DNA of 7,348 nucleotides from Pseudomonadota bacterium (GTDB taxonomy: Bacteria > Pseudomonadota > Gammaproteobacteria > Natronospirales > REEB76), in contig JAJYBN010000051.1 of the NCBI GenBank assembly GCA_021779005.1, forward strand, positions 1 to 7,348. The letters are read 5' to 3'. The notes below the pieces were generated by a model that saw only the letters and a program-made list of their open reading frames with translations, was not told the DNA's origin and made no database searches. A program made the position numbers and the translations under genes. Of the stretch, positions 1 through 6,103 are shown in pieces. Within the stretch, counting starts at the first letter, position 1, and every line of letters starts with the position of its first letter.

Positions 1-101
1 AATTTTTTGCAGCACTGACTGTCCTGCGGTTCGGGAATTGGATGCCGGGTATCAATCCCCGGCGTAGTATCGGCAGCAGGCAGTGGATCAGGAGAGCGCA
101 T
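1..101 (-). CDS. possible 5' end of an unidentified gene leaving the window (very tentative)
   Basis: A minus-strand frame begins with ATG at 99-101 and stays open to the window edge, giving about 33 residues that start MRSPDPLPAADTTPG and end near the edge with a Gln-Cys-Cys-Lys-Lys stretch. The Pro-rich lead followed by a Cys-Cys pair loosely recalls small oxidoreductase-like zinc/iron-binding proteins, but that is only an impression. No convincing Shine-Dalgarno precedes the ATG. If real it would be divergent from the membrane-protein gene at 130. Alternatively a plus-strand gene could end here, since one frame entering from the left edge stops at TAG 65-67. I cannot choose between these. 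Confidence 0.2.
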   Translation of the reverse strand, partial: MRSPDPLPAADTTPGIDTRHPIPEPQDSQCCKK

Positions 102-129
102 CGATGGGCAATGCAGCAGGGTGTTTGGT

Positions 130-405
130 ATGCAATTGGTGAACATACTGTTTGTGGCGGCGGGGGTACTGGCCATCATCTATGGTTTCGTAATTCTTTG
201 GACCATAGCTGCCAGTGCCAGGGATGTGAAACAGGCCGACTGGCTCAAATCGGAAGAAGTCACACACAGCCGCTTATACAGCCTCAAGCACATGCGACAT
301 CTGCTGGAGCCGGAACGCCCGAACATCAGATCCAGCCGCAGCCGGGCGCGCGGCTATGCCATGGTATTGGTGGGGATCGTCCTGATCGTGTTTGGACTCA
401 CCTGA
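130..405 (+). CDS. small two-helix membrane protein of unknown function
   Basis: The 91-residue product starts MQLVNILFVA. I see two hydrophobic segments, at about residues 4-27 and 76-90, joined by a polar loop (31-75) rich in Arg, Lys and His. The positive-inside rule predicts a cytoplasmic loop with both termini on the outer side of the inner membrane. I chose ATG at 130 because an AGGG at 118-121 lies 8 bp upstream; an in-frame GTG at 121 would add three residues but lies on top of that site. The gene ends 9 bp before the acetyltransferase gene, so the two are probably cotranscribed. I do not recognise a family, so function is unknown. Coding character is supported by the clean membrane topology rather than by any motif. 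Confidence 0.65.
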   Translation: MQLVNILFVAAGVLAIIYGFVILWTIAASARDVKQADWLKSEEVTHSRLYSLKHMRHLLEPERPNIRSSRSRARGYAMVLVGIVLIVFGLT

Positions 406-414
406 GAATCTGGA

Positions 415-978
415 ATGAGTATCGAATTGCTGTCTCAACGCTGCAGGTTGAGATATTTTTCAGAACGGGATCTTCCGATTTTTACACGCTATCGCGGAGA
501 ACCCGCCGTAGCCCGATTCCAAAGCTGGTCATCCTATTCGTTGGAAGACGCGCAGCAGCTATACCAGACCCTTGCCAAGACGGCGTTCGGAAAACCCGGC
601 ACGTGGTTTCAGATCGCGATCGCCGATAAGCAGAGTGATTCACTGCTGGGAGACTGCGCGCTGCATTTTTTGGATGACGATCGGCAGGTAGAGATCGGGT
701 TCAGCCTGGCCCCGGAGCACCAGGGCCAGGGCTTGGCACAAGAAGTGGTCACCCGGTTGCTCGATTATGTGTTCACTGAGATGGGCAAGCATCGCGTAAT
801 CGCGATAACCGATGCTGAAAATACCCCCGCGAAAAAACTACTGCGTAATCTGGGATTCAGGCAGGAAGCCCATTACATTAAGAATATCTTCTTTAAGGGA
901 AGATGGAGTGATGAATGCCTGTTCGCCTGCCTCGAGAGTGAATGGAAAGAGCAGCGCGCGCTACCGCAGTCCGACTAG
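415..978 (+). CDS. GNAT-family N-acetyltransferase, RimJ/RimL type
   Basis: The 187-residue protein has the layout of the Acetyltransf_3 (RimJ/RimL-like) branch of GNAT enzymes, which transfer acetyl from acetyl-CoA to an amine, often a protein N-terminus or a small molecule. The N-terminal part reads like the family's LRxFxxxDLPxFxRYR opening (residues 12-27). The acetyl-CoA pyrophosphate-binding motif A is at 93-110, with Q103-G104-Q105-G106-L107-A108 fitting Q/RxxGxG/A. The following helix has the usual NTPAKKLLRNLGF element at 136-148. The substrate cannot be read from sequence. The gene follows the small membrane protein by 9 bp with only a weak ribosome binding site, suggesting translational coupling. 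Its stop codon is 2 bp from that of coq7 on the opposite strand. Confidence 0.9.
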   Translation: MSIELLSQRCRLRYFSERDLPIFTRYRGEPAVARFQSWSSYSLEDAQQLYQTLAKTAFGKPGTWFQIAIADKQSDSLLGDCALHFLDDDRQVEIGFSLAPEHQGQGLAQEVVTRLLDYVFTEMGKHRVIAITDAENTPAKKLLRNLGFRQEAHYIKNIFFKGRWSDECLFACLESEWKEQRALPQSD

Positions 979-980
979 AT

Positions 981-1631
981 CTATATCCAGTAGGCGGTTC
1001 CGGTCATCACTTTCGATGTGAGACGCATCAGGTTGCGCACCGGTTCCGGCATGGCGCTGCCGCCGGCATGGGTGGCGATGATGCCGTGGCGGGTCTCGTC
1101 CTGTTTCATCTGTTCCAGTATTGCGTGGCTCTTGTGATCGCCAGTGGGTAGGCGCTGCAGGTGTCTGTCCAGGTGTTCAGCCACCTGGCGCTCGGTCTCG
1201 GCCACAAACCCCAGACTGAAGTTGTCGCCGACGATTCCTGCCAGGGCACCGATGGCGAAAGACCCCAGGAACCAGAAGGGATCCAGCTTGCTGGTACCCA
1301 TATCCAGTTCCTGAAGACGCTGCTCACACCAAGCCAGGTGATCCACTTCCTCGGCGGCCGATTGCGCCATGCCGTTGCGTACCGCATCACTGTGGGCGGT
1401 GAAGGCTTGTCCCTGGTAGAGAGCCTGGGCGGCGATCTCGCCGGCATGATTCACCCGCATAAGCCTTCCGGAGAGCTGGCGTTCCTGCGCATCCAAATCA
1501 TCCTGTATCTGTGCGGCTGCCGGATTCGCACGTGCGGCTGTATGGGATGTGGTTGGAAAGGCCGTGCGCAATGCCTTGTCCAGCTCGGCGATACAGCGGT
1601 CCAGGGGGCTGAGGGTGCGGCTGTCATTCAT
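981..1631 (-). CDS. coq7: 2-polyprenyl-3-methyl-6-methoxy-1,4-benzoquinone monooxygenase (ubiquinone biosynthesis)
   Basis: Coq7 is a membrane-associated ferritin-like diiron enzyme that hydroxylates C6 of the demethoxyubiquinone ring, the penultimate step of ubiquinone synthesis; E. coli uses the flavoprotein UbiF instead. The 216 residues match the family's usual length of about 215. All six expected iron ligands are visible: E65 in NHAGE, E95 and H98 in EEVDH, E147 in ETERQ, and E179 and H182 in DETRH. The hydrophobic stretch at 119-135 (FWFLGSFAIGALAGIVG) fits the membrane-facing helix. The ATG overlaps the TGA of the upstream iron-sulfur gene by 4 bp, so the genes form an operon with coupled translation. 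No terminator is visible before the convergent acetyltransferase gene. Identification is secure; the name ubiF-equivalent is sometimes used. Confidence 0.97.
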   Translation of the reverse strand: MNDSRTLSPLDRCIAELDKALRTAFPTTSHTAARANPAAAQIQDDLDAQERQLSGRLMRVNHAGEIAAQALYQGQAFTAHSDAVRNGMAQSAAEEVDHLAWCEQRLQELDMGTSKLDPFWFLGSFAIGALAGIVGDNFSLGFVAETERQVAEHLDRHLQRLPTGDHKSHAILEQMKQDETRHGIIATHAGGSAMPEPVRNLMRLTSKVMTGTAYWI

Positions 1632-2893
1632 GCAGGGATTATAGCGCCGGCATCGCTGTCATCGGGCAGTTGCTGCGCCAGCAGTTCTAGAGGATGCAAC
1701 AGGGGTATATCCAGGCCATGGCGCTGCAGTGCCGCCCTAAGATGCAGGCTGCAACCGACGTTCGATGTCACCAGAATATCCGGATGGGCTTTTTTGACTG
1801 CCGCGGCGATGCCATCCGCCAGTCGGTCTGCAATCTCCGGTTCGCTCATGACATAGCTGCCGGCAGCGCCGCAACAGCCGGTACTGTACGGCAAGATCAC
1901 CAGTCGCAGTTCAGGGATACGGCGCAGTAGTTCAGCCACAGCTTTATCCGTCTTGAGTACGTTTATCAGCGTGCAGGGGCTGTGCAGCACGACGCTTGCC
2001 GGTAACGGCTTGAACTTGATGCGTTCGAGTTGTTCCTGGCCCGCAAGGAAAGCGCAGATGTCCCGGCTGCGTGCACTGAAACCAGCGCTGCGCGGATCAG
2101 ATACCAGCGACGGATATTCACCCAGGGTAGCCCCGCAGCCGCTGGCGGTATGCAATACGGGCATCGCGGTGTCGATGCTGAAGGCATCCAGATTCCGCAT
2201 GGCCAGTGCGGATGCCTGGGCGGTGCGACCCGCATGCTGATCCAGAGCGCCGCAGCATGTCTGTCCTTCGGGGATGCGTACGCTGTAGCCGAGTGCATTC
2301 AGCATTCGGATAGTCGCATGCATAACCTGTGGCTGGGTGATACGTGCGACACAACCCAAAAACAATTGCACTTCCCGCTTACCTGCCTGTGAAGTCCCAT
2401 AGGCAAGCGGCCAGCTGCGGGGCGCAGCTAACGGTGGCAGCATTCTGGCGAGGCGCCGTAATCGTCGTGACATAAATGCAAGCTTCAGCAGACCGAGCTG
2501 TTGCATGCACCACAACTTGAGATGCATGAGATACAACAGTACCGGATGGCGCATGCATACGGCGAACAGCCTCACCAGCATAGATTCCCGATGCCCATGC
2601 CGGATGAGTTGTGAGCGCGCAGCGTCGATGAGTCTTCCATACGGCACTTCTGCCGGACATACCGCCTCACAGGCGCGGCACGCCAGGCAGCGGTCCAGAT
2701 GGCCGGTGAGCGCAGGGGTGATCTCGAGCGCACCCGTGGCAAATCCCTGCATCAATGCAATGCGGCCGCGCGGTGAATCACCTTCGTCCCGGGAATCACG
2801 ATAGGTGGGGCAATGCGGCAGGCACAGGGCACATTTCACGCATTTGTCGGCGTCAGCAAGCGGGAAACCTGTGGATTCCTCCAGCATAGGCAT
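1628..2893 (-). CDS. GlcF-like iron-sulfur oxidoreductase subunit (two 4Fe-4S clusters plus two CCG domains)
   Basis: The 421-residue protein has the full layout of the glycolate oxidase iron-sulfur subunit GlcF and related LutA/HdrD-type proteins. Two ferredoxin-type [4Fe-4S] sites lie at C18-C21-C24-C28 and C69-C72-C75-C79, each ending CP. Two cysteine-rich CCG domains follow: C181, C213-C214 and C253, then C307, C340-C341 and C381. Family members pass electrons from a FAD-linked dehydrogenase (glycolate, D-lactate) toward quinone. No glcD or glcE flavin subunit lies in the window, so the substrate is unknown and I withhold a symbol. The gene starts at ATG 2893 (a second ATG two codons in is possible; both ribosome binding sites are weak) and overlaps coq7 by ATGA. 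The shared link to quinone is suggestive only. Confidence 0.9.
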   Translation of the reverse strand: MPMLEESTGFPLADADKCVKCALCLPHCPTYRDSRDEGDSPRGRIALMQGFATGALEITPALTGHLDRCLACRACEAVCPAEVPYGRLIDAARSQLIRHGHRESMLVRLFAVCMRHPVLLYLMHLKLWCMQQLGLLKLAFMSRRLRRLARMLPPLAAPRSWPLAYGTSQAGKREVQLFLGCVARITQPQVMHATIRMLNALGYSVRIPEGQTCCGALDQHAGRTAQASALAMRNLDAFSIDTAMPVLHTASGCGATLGEYPSLVSDPRSAGFSARSRDICAFLAGQEQLERIKFKPLPASVVLHSPCTLINVLKTDKAVAELLRRIPELRLVILPYSTGCCGAAGSYVMSEPEIADRLADGIAAAVKKAHPDILVTSNVGCSLHLRAALQRHGLDIPLLHPLELLAQQLPDDSDAGAIIPA

Positions 2894-2900
2894 CGGTGGC

Positions 2901-2929
2901 CTGAATTCGAATAGTCCAGCGGTTATAAT
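2901..2929 (+). promoter_or_regulatory. probable sigma-70 promoter for the DUF481 gene
   Basis: A perfect -10 box TATAAT lies at 2924-2929. At 17-bp spacing the -35 position (2901-2906, CTGAAT) matches consensus only weakly. Transcription would start near 2936, giving a 5' leader of about 100 nt that opens with the hairpin at 2939-2968. The same AT-rich core reads TATTAT on the minus strand and could also serve the divergent GlcF-like gene, whose start codon is about 35 bp away. Confidence 0.5.
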
Positions 2930-2938
2930 AACAATTCA

Positions 2939-2968
2939 CAACCCGGGCCGTCGGCCGCGGGTTTTTGC
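2939..2968 (+). terminator. terminator-like hairpin at the head of the DUF481 leader
   Basis: An AACCCGGGCCG arm pairs with CGGCCGCGGGTT across a 2-nt gap, with one bulged base, and is followed on the plus strand by TTTTTG. This is a good Rho-independent terminator shape, but no plus-strand gene lies before it and it starts about 3 nt after the predicted transcription start. It could be an attenuator or a 5'-end stabilising hairpin. On the minus strand there is no T run, so it does not belong to the GlcF-like gene. Confidence 0.55.
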
Positions 2969-3034
2969 ATGTTTTGGGACCAATAATTCAATTTGTTCTC
3001 CACACTAAGCGTTTATATCCTGGGAGGAGTCTGG

Positions 3035-3802
3035 ATGTCGACAAAGAAATTCCTGATGTTGGGGATGGTCGCGTACATGGTGCTGGCCAACTACGCCTAT
3101 GCAGATACTGACTTAACCCAGTTGGATGCCAATGTAGCCGCTACTAAGAAAGTCGCCGCCAAGGAAGGCTGGCAGGGTTCAGTATCTCTTGGTTACCTGG
3201 CAACCAGCGGCAACACCAACACCCGCAGCCTCAACGGCCAGGCCCTCATTGGATACAAAAGCGACCCCTGGCAGGACACACTCTCCGTGCAGGCTCTTCA
3301 GGCCAGCCAGGACGGCAACACAACTGCCGAGAATTATTATCTCAATGGACAGAGCAACTACAGCTTTACCAAAAACGATTACCTCTTCGGCATGGCGGAC
3401 TATTTGCGGGACACGTTCAGCGGCTATCAGCGCCGGACCTCGGAAATCGTTGGTTACGGCCATCGTCTGCTGCAAACCGACACCCAACAGGTGGATTTTG
3501 AACTTGGCGCCGGCGCGCGCCAGACGCTTTATACCAATGACACGAGTGACAGTGAGCTGCTGGAACGCATAGCCGTAAATTACCTGTGGAAGTTTACCGA
3601 CAAGAGCAATTTCTCCGAAAACCTGAGCGTGGATCACGGCGTGAGTAATACATTCACCCAATCCATCGCCGCCCTCACCACTAATTTGGCAGGCAATTTT
3701 GCCTTGTCCCTGTCCTACACCATCAAGCACAATAGCAGCGTGCTGCCCGGTTTTAAAAATACCGATACCATCACCGCAGTCTCACTTATCTACACCTTCT
3801 AA
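3035..3802 (+). CDS. DUF481 outer-membrane beta-barrel protein (YdiY-like, 'salt-induced')
   Basis: The protein resembles the DUF481 family (E. coli YdiY, about 250 aa), predicted outer-membrane barrels of unknown exact function. I start it at ATG 3035 because a strong GGGAGGAG lies at 3022-3029; a TTG at 2993 would add 14 residues ahead of a clear signal peptide and is less likely. The resulting 255 residues open with MSTKKFLMLGMVAYMVLAN, and cleavage is likely after A23 (AYA, then DTD). The mature part shows family signs: GWQGSVSLGYLATSGNTNTRSL near residues 44-65, alternating aromatic/polar strands throughout, and a last strand ending in YTF, the C-terminal Phe signature for assembly by the BAM complex. 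It stands alone between the divergent GlcF-like operon and the ferredoxin gene. Confidence 0.88.
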   Translation: MSTKKFLMLGMVAYMVLANYAYADTDLTQLDANVAATKKVAAKEGWQGSVSLGYLATSGNTNTRSLNGQALIGYKSDPWQDTLSVQALQASQDGNTTAENYYLNGQSNYSFTKNDYLFGMADYLRDTFSGYQRRTSEIVGYGHRLLQTDTQQVDFELGAGARQTLYTNDTSDSELLERIAVNYLWKFTDKSNFSENLSVDHGVSNTFTQSIAALTTNLAGNFALSLSYTIKHNSSVLPGFKNTDTITAVSLIYTF

Positions 3803-3818
3803 GGTCTCTGCCCAGGAG

Positions 3819-3824
3819 TAAAAT
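3819..3824 (+). promoter_or_regulatory. possible -10 box for the ferredoxin gene
   Basis: TAAAAT lies 37 bp before the ferredoxin ATG, inside the short gap after the DUF481 stop codon. The -35 position is poor, so this may be a weak promoter or chance. No terminator with a T run separates the two genes, so readthrough from the DUF481 gene is the alternative. Confidence 0.25.
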
Positions 3825-3860
3825 ACCCGGTGATTGCTGCAACCGGGGCCACTCGAGTCC

Positions 3861-4166
3861 ATGTACTATCGTCACCATATCTTTTTTTGCTGCAATAAGC
3901 GCGAGGATGGTTCGCCCTGCTGCCAGAACCATGGTGCAGATGCCACCCGCGCATACGCCAAGCAGCGGGTGAAAGAGCTCGGTATCGCCGGTGCCGGCGG
4001 TGTGCGCGTCAACAAGGCCGGTTGCATGGATCGCTGCAGCGAGGGACCCATCGCGGTGGTCTATCCGGAAGGGATCTGGTACAGCTATACCGATGTGGAC
4101 GATATCGATGAGATCATCGAGGAACATCTGCTGAACGGTCGCGTGGTGGAGCGCCTGAAAATCTAG
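3861..4166 (+). CDS. thioredoxin-fold [2Fe-2S] ferredoxin
   Basis: The 101-residue protein belongs to the thioredoxin-like [2Fe-2S] ferredoxin family, a small soluble electron carrier. The family opening (aromatic-x-C-x-N) is seen as FFCCN at residues 8-12, followed by a C20-C21 pair, and the second half of the site is VNKAGCMDRCSEGP with C55 and C59. Cluster ligands are therefore C10, C20 or C21, C55 and C59, by family analogy. After the cluster comes the usual VVYPEGIWYSYTDVDDIDEIIEEHL stretch, read in overlapping parts at residues 66-90. I chose ATG 3861 because homologues begin just before the HxF motif; an upstream in-frame TTG at 3834 would add nine unlikely residues. The redox partner is unknown. 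The gene precedes rplM by 149 bp. Confidence 0.88.
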   Translation: MYYRHHIFFCCNKREDGSPCCQNHGADATRAYAKQRVKELGIAGAGGVRVNKAGCMDRCSEGPIAVVYPEGIWYSYTDVDDIDEIIEEHLLNGRVVERLKI

Positions 4167-4212
4167 TAACAGACTGATTCGAGTGGATATTTCCCGTCCT
4201 TACGGTCACACT

Positions 4213-4254
4213 CAAGCACGTTTGACAGGGCGCCCACAGGCTGCCAAGTGCTTG
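4213..4254. repeat. 7-bp inverted repeat around a consensus -35-like hexamer
   Basis: CAAGCAC at 4213-4219 is the exact complement of GTGCTTG at 4248-4254. The 28-bp interval contains TTGACA at 4222-4227, but no acceptable -10 box follows that hexamer at 16-18 bp. The right arm overlaps the first bases of the TTGAAA -35 box of the rplM promoter, so a bound regulator could touch that promoter. There is no T run, so it is not a terminator. It may be chance. Confidence 0.3.
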
Positions 4255-4280
4255 AAAAAACAGGCATTGTCGCGTAGCAT
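4252..4280 (+). promoter_or_regulatory. sigma-70 promoter of rplM-rpsI
   Basis: TTGAAA at 4252-4257 (5 of 6 consensus) and TAGCAT at 4275-4280 (4 of 6) are separated by exactly 17 bp. The start of transcription would be near 4287, leaving a leader of about 29 nt before the rplM ATG with a GGAG ribosome binding site at 4303-4306. The leader looks too short for an elaborate ribosomal-protein autoregulatory structure. Confidence 0.65.
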
Positions 4281-4315
4281 GGCGCCCCTTTCAGCGCCCC
4301 CCGGAGTTCAGGTTC

Positions 4316-4744
4316 ATGAAGACTTTCTCGGCCAAAGCCGAAACCGTCAAGCGCGACTGGTATCTAGTGGATGCCAACGGCAAGACCCTTGGCCGGCTGG
4401 CCACCGAACTTGCGCGCCGCCTGCGCGGCAAGCACAAGCCCGAATTCACTCCGCACGTGGATACCGGTGATTATCTGGTAGTCATCAATGCGGAAAAGAT
4501 CCATGTCACCGGCCACAAGCTGGAAGACAAGATTTACCACCACCACACCGGCTATATCGGCAACCTTAAATCGACGACTTTGGGCAAACTCTTAAAGGAG
4601 CATCCCGAGCGCGCCATTGAGATGGCCGTCAAGGGCATGCTGCCCAGGAATCCGCTGGGCCGTAGCATGTTCAAGAAGCTGAAAGTCTATGCGGGTACCG
4701 AGCACAAGCACGCCGCGCAGCAACCCCAGAAACTCGATATTTAA
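4316..4744 (+). CDS. rplM: 50S ribosomal protein L13
   Basis: L13 is an early-assembling protein of the large ribosomal subunit. The 142 residues equal the E. coli length and carry the family hallmarks: [19 protein letters not shown] near residues 15-33, [12 protein letters not shown] near 51-62, the Y-HHHTGY-G segment near 74-81, and the signature [20 protein letters not shown] at about 103-122 followed by [14 protein letters not shown]. It leads the conserved rplM-rpsI operon; rpsI starts 29 bp after its stop codon. The start is fixed by the GGAG site and by the family's MKTFSAK opening. In E. coli L13 represses its own operon; nothing in this short leader lets me confirm that here. Confidence 0.98.
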   Translation: MKTFSAKAETVKRDWYLVDANGKTLGRLATELARRLRGKHKPEFTPHVDTGDYLVVINAEKIHVTGHKLEDKIYHHHTGYIGNLKSTTLGKLLKEHPERAIEMAVKGMLPRNPLGRSMFKKLKVYAGTEHKHAAQQPQKLDI

Positions 4745-4773
4745 CCACCTGATTTTCTCAAGAGAAACAACCA

Positions 4774-5166
4774 ATGGCAGTTAGCACTAGTTACGGCACT
4801 GGCCGCCGCAAGACCTCCAAAGCGCGTGTATTTTTGAAGCCCGGCAAGGGCCGCATCCTCATCAATGGCCGTCCATTGGACGAGTATTTCGGGCGCGTGA
4901 CCTCGCGTATGATCGTGCGTCAACCACTCGAAGTCGTGAACCAGCTCGACAGCCTTGATGTTAGCGTGACGGTATGTGGCGGAGGCAATACCGGCCAGGC
5001 AGGTGCCATCCGTCACGGCCTCGCGCGTGCACTGATTGTCTATGATGAAGTTAACCGCTCGCCATTGCGTAAGGCCGGTTTCGTGACCCGCGACGCGCGT
5101 GCCGTGGAGCGCAAGAAAGTCGGGTTGCACAAAGCCCGCCGCGGACCGCAATACTCCAAGCGCTAA
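4774..5166 (+). CDS. rpsI: 30S ribosomal protein S9
   Basis: S9 belongs to the head of the small ribosomal subunit, and its C-terminal tail reaches the P-site tRNA. The 130 residues match the E. coli length. Seen here are the [15 protein letters not shown] opening (6-20), [16 protein letters not shown] (24-39), and the signature [19 protein letters not shown] (69-87). The basic tail ends QYSKR, the conserved Ser-Lys-Arg end that contacts the anticodon stem-loop in the P site. A modest AAGAGA site precedes the ATG. No terminator follows; the tRNA gene begins 45 bp downstream, so the transcript probably continues into it. Confidence 0.98.
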   Translation: MAVSTSYGTGRRKTSKARVFLKPGKGRILINGRPLDEYFGRVTSRMIVRQPLEVVNQLDSLDVSVTVCGGGNTGQAGAIRHGLARALIVYDEVNRSPLRKAGFVTRDARAVERKKVGLHKARRGPQYSKR

Positions 5167-5211
5167 ACACACGCAGCACTGGTCTGCGACAATCGGTCTG
5201 ACACAGAATGT

Positions 5212-5285
5212 TGGGGGATCGTCTAGCGGTAGGACTGCGGACTCTGACTCCGCCAACCTAGGTTCGAATCCTAGTCCCCCAGCCA
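5212..5285 (+). tRNA. glnX-type: tRNA-Gln, anticodon CTG (reads CAG), CCA encoded
   Basis: A complete cloverleaf is visible. The acceptor stem TGGGGGA (5212-5218) pairs with TCCCCCA (5275-5281), the D stem GTC/GAC closes at 5221-5235, and the anticodon stem GCGGA/TCCGC spans 5237-5253. The 7-base loop holds CTG at 5244-5246. The T stem CTAGG/CCTAG encloses TTCGAAT (5258-5274). The discriminator G and CCA (5283-5285) are encoded. The weak first pair U1-A72 and G73 are typical glutaminyl identity elements. No promoter is visible in the 45 bp after rpsI. Confidence 0.96.
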
Positions 5286-5291
5286 AATATA

Positions 5292-5322
5292 AAGGCCCAT
5301 CCAACGGATGGGCCTTCTCATT
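5292..5322. terminator. bidirectional Rho-independent terminator for tRNA-Gln and rpiA
   Basis: AAGGCCCATCC (5292-5302) pairs with GGATGGGCCTT (5306-5316) around a three-base loop. On the plus strand an imperfect T tract, TTCTCATT, follows and would end the rplM-rpsI-tRNA transcript. On the minus strand the stem is followed by TTTATATTT, which suits the rpiA transcript arriving from the right, whose stop codon is about 45 bp away. Confidence 0.85.
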
Positions 5323-5366
5323 GATGATCAGCGTGATCTGGTTCAGACCGTACAAGCGTTCATGTT

Positions 5367-6026
5367 TCAACGGTCGATCTTTTCCACTCTGTCTGTATAC
5401 CCCACCAGCAGCATATCCGCCGGCCGGCGGGCAAAAATGCCCACGCTGACTACGCCGGTAATCTGGCTGATTTCGGCCTCCAGGGCAGGTGGATCCAGGA
5501 TGCGCAGTCCGTGTACGTCCAGTATCGCGTTGCCGTTATCGGTGGTAAACCCGCTGCGCCAATCCGGTCGGCCCCCGAGCTTCACCAGCTCGCGCGCCAC
5601 GTAACTGCGGGCCATCGGGATCACCGCGACCGTCAATGGGAAGCCGCCGAGTACCTGTACCAGCTTGCTGTCATCCACGACACACACGAAACGCTTGCTC
5701 ACCGCCGCCACGATCTTCTCACGGGTGAGGGCGCCCCCGCCGCCCTTGATGAGTTGCAGATGCCGGTTGGCCTCGTCGGCGCCATCCACGTATAGCGGCA
5801 GTTCTCCCGCAGCATTCAAGTCCAGTACCGGTATCCCCAGCGCTTTGAGGCGCTGGGTGGAGGCCTCGGAACTGGATACCGCACCATCCAGCCGGCCCCT
5901 GATGGATCTGAGTGCTTCGATGAAATGATTGACGGTGGAACCGGTGCCGACGCCGACGATGCGGCTGTCACCCAGATACTCGAGGGCTGCACGTGCGGCC
6001 CTTTTCTTGTTGTCTTCCGCGCCCAT
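5367..6026 (-). CDS. rpiA: ribose-5-phosphate isomerase A
   Basis: RpiA interconverts ribose 5-phosphate and ribulose 5-phosphate in the non-oxidative pentose phosphate pathway. The 219 residues equal the E. coli length and the numbering coincides: phosphate-binding G25-V-G-T-G-S-T31, SSSEAST at 51-57, D81-G-A-D84, K94[10 protein letters not shown] with the catalytic base E103, and K121. ATG 6026 is preceded by GGGAGA at a 9-bp gap, which fixes the start. The gene lies only about 28 bp downstream of a strong terminator that ends the H1-like gene, and I see no good promoter in between. Its message must come from readthrough, from a promoter inside the H1-like gene, or from an element I do not recognise. 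The bidirectional terminator at 5292-5322 ends it. Confidence 0.97.
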   Translation of the reverse strand: MGAEDNKKRAARAALEYLGDSRIVGVGTGSTVNHFIEALRSIRGRLDGAVSSSEASTQRLKALGIPVLDLNAAGELPLYVDGADEANRHLQLIKGGGGALTREKIVAAVSKRFVCVVDDSKLVQVLGGFPLTVAVIPMARSYVARELVKLGGRPDWRSGFTTDNGNAILDVHGLRILDPPALEAEISQITGVVSVGIFARRPADMLLVGYTDRVEKIDR

Positions 6027-6053
6027 GGCGCCGTTTCTCCCTGCTGTAGCCTT

Positions 6054-6085
6054 AAAAAAATAGGCCCGCTAGAGCGGGCCTATTT
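6054..6085 (-). terminator. strong Rho-independent terminator after the H1-like gene
   Basis: A perfect palindromic stem, AAATAGGCCCGCT paired with AGCGGGCCTATTT (6058-6085), has a minimal loop at 6071-6072. On the minus strand it runs into a tract of seven T (complement of 6054-6060), so it ends transcription of the H1-like gene, whose stop codon is about 20 bp away. A small 6-bp hairpin, AAAGCC/GGCTTT at 6090-6105, lies just ahead of it and overlaps the stop codon. Confidence 0.88.
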
Positions 6086-6103
6086 AAGCAAAGCCTGTTG
6101 GCT

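Noticed and set aside
44..63. GCCGGG/CCCGGC hairpin near the left edge
   Set aside because: It is short, has an 8-nt loop and no T tract; no function can be assigned.
42..629. Long plus-strand open frame overlapping the membrane protein and acetyltransferase genes
   Set aside because: Its translation is Arg/His/Gly-rich with no domain, while the other frames give a clean two-helix protein and a complete GNAT enzyme.
1161..1856. Plus-strand open frame of 231 codons
   Set aside because: It is antisense to coq7 and the end of the GlcF-like gene, both of which carry all family motifs; it is a GC-driven shadow.
2993..3034. TTG start adding 14 residues to the DUF481 protein
   Set aside because: It lacks a good ribosome binding site and would put extra residues ahead of a well-formed signal peptide; GGGAGGAG points to ATG 3035.
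3179..3730. Minus-strand open frame opposite the DUF481 gene
   Set aside because: The sense strand has a signal peptide, a barrel pattern and a C-terminal Phe; the antisense product shows no domain.
3826..3847. CCCGGT/ACCGGG hairpin between the DUF481 and ferredoxin genes
   Set aside because: The stem is 6 bp with a 10-nt loop and no T run on either strand, too weak to call a terminator.
4741..5370. Minus-strand open frame of 209 codons
   Set aside because: It runs antisense through rpsI, the tRNA-Gln gene and a terminator, so it cannot be a real gene.
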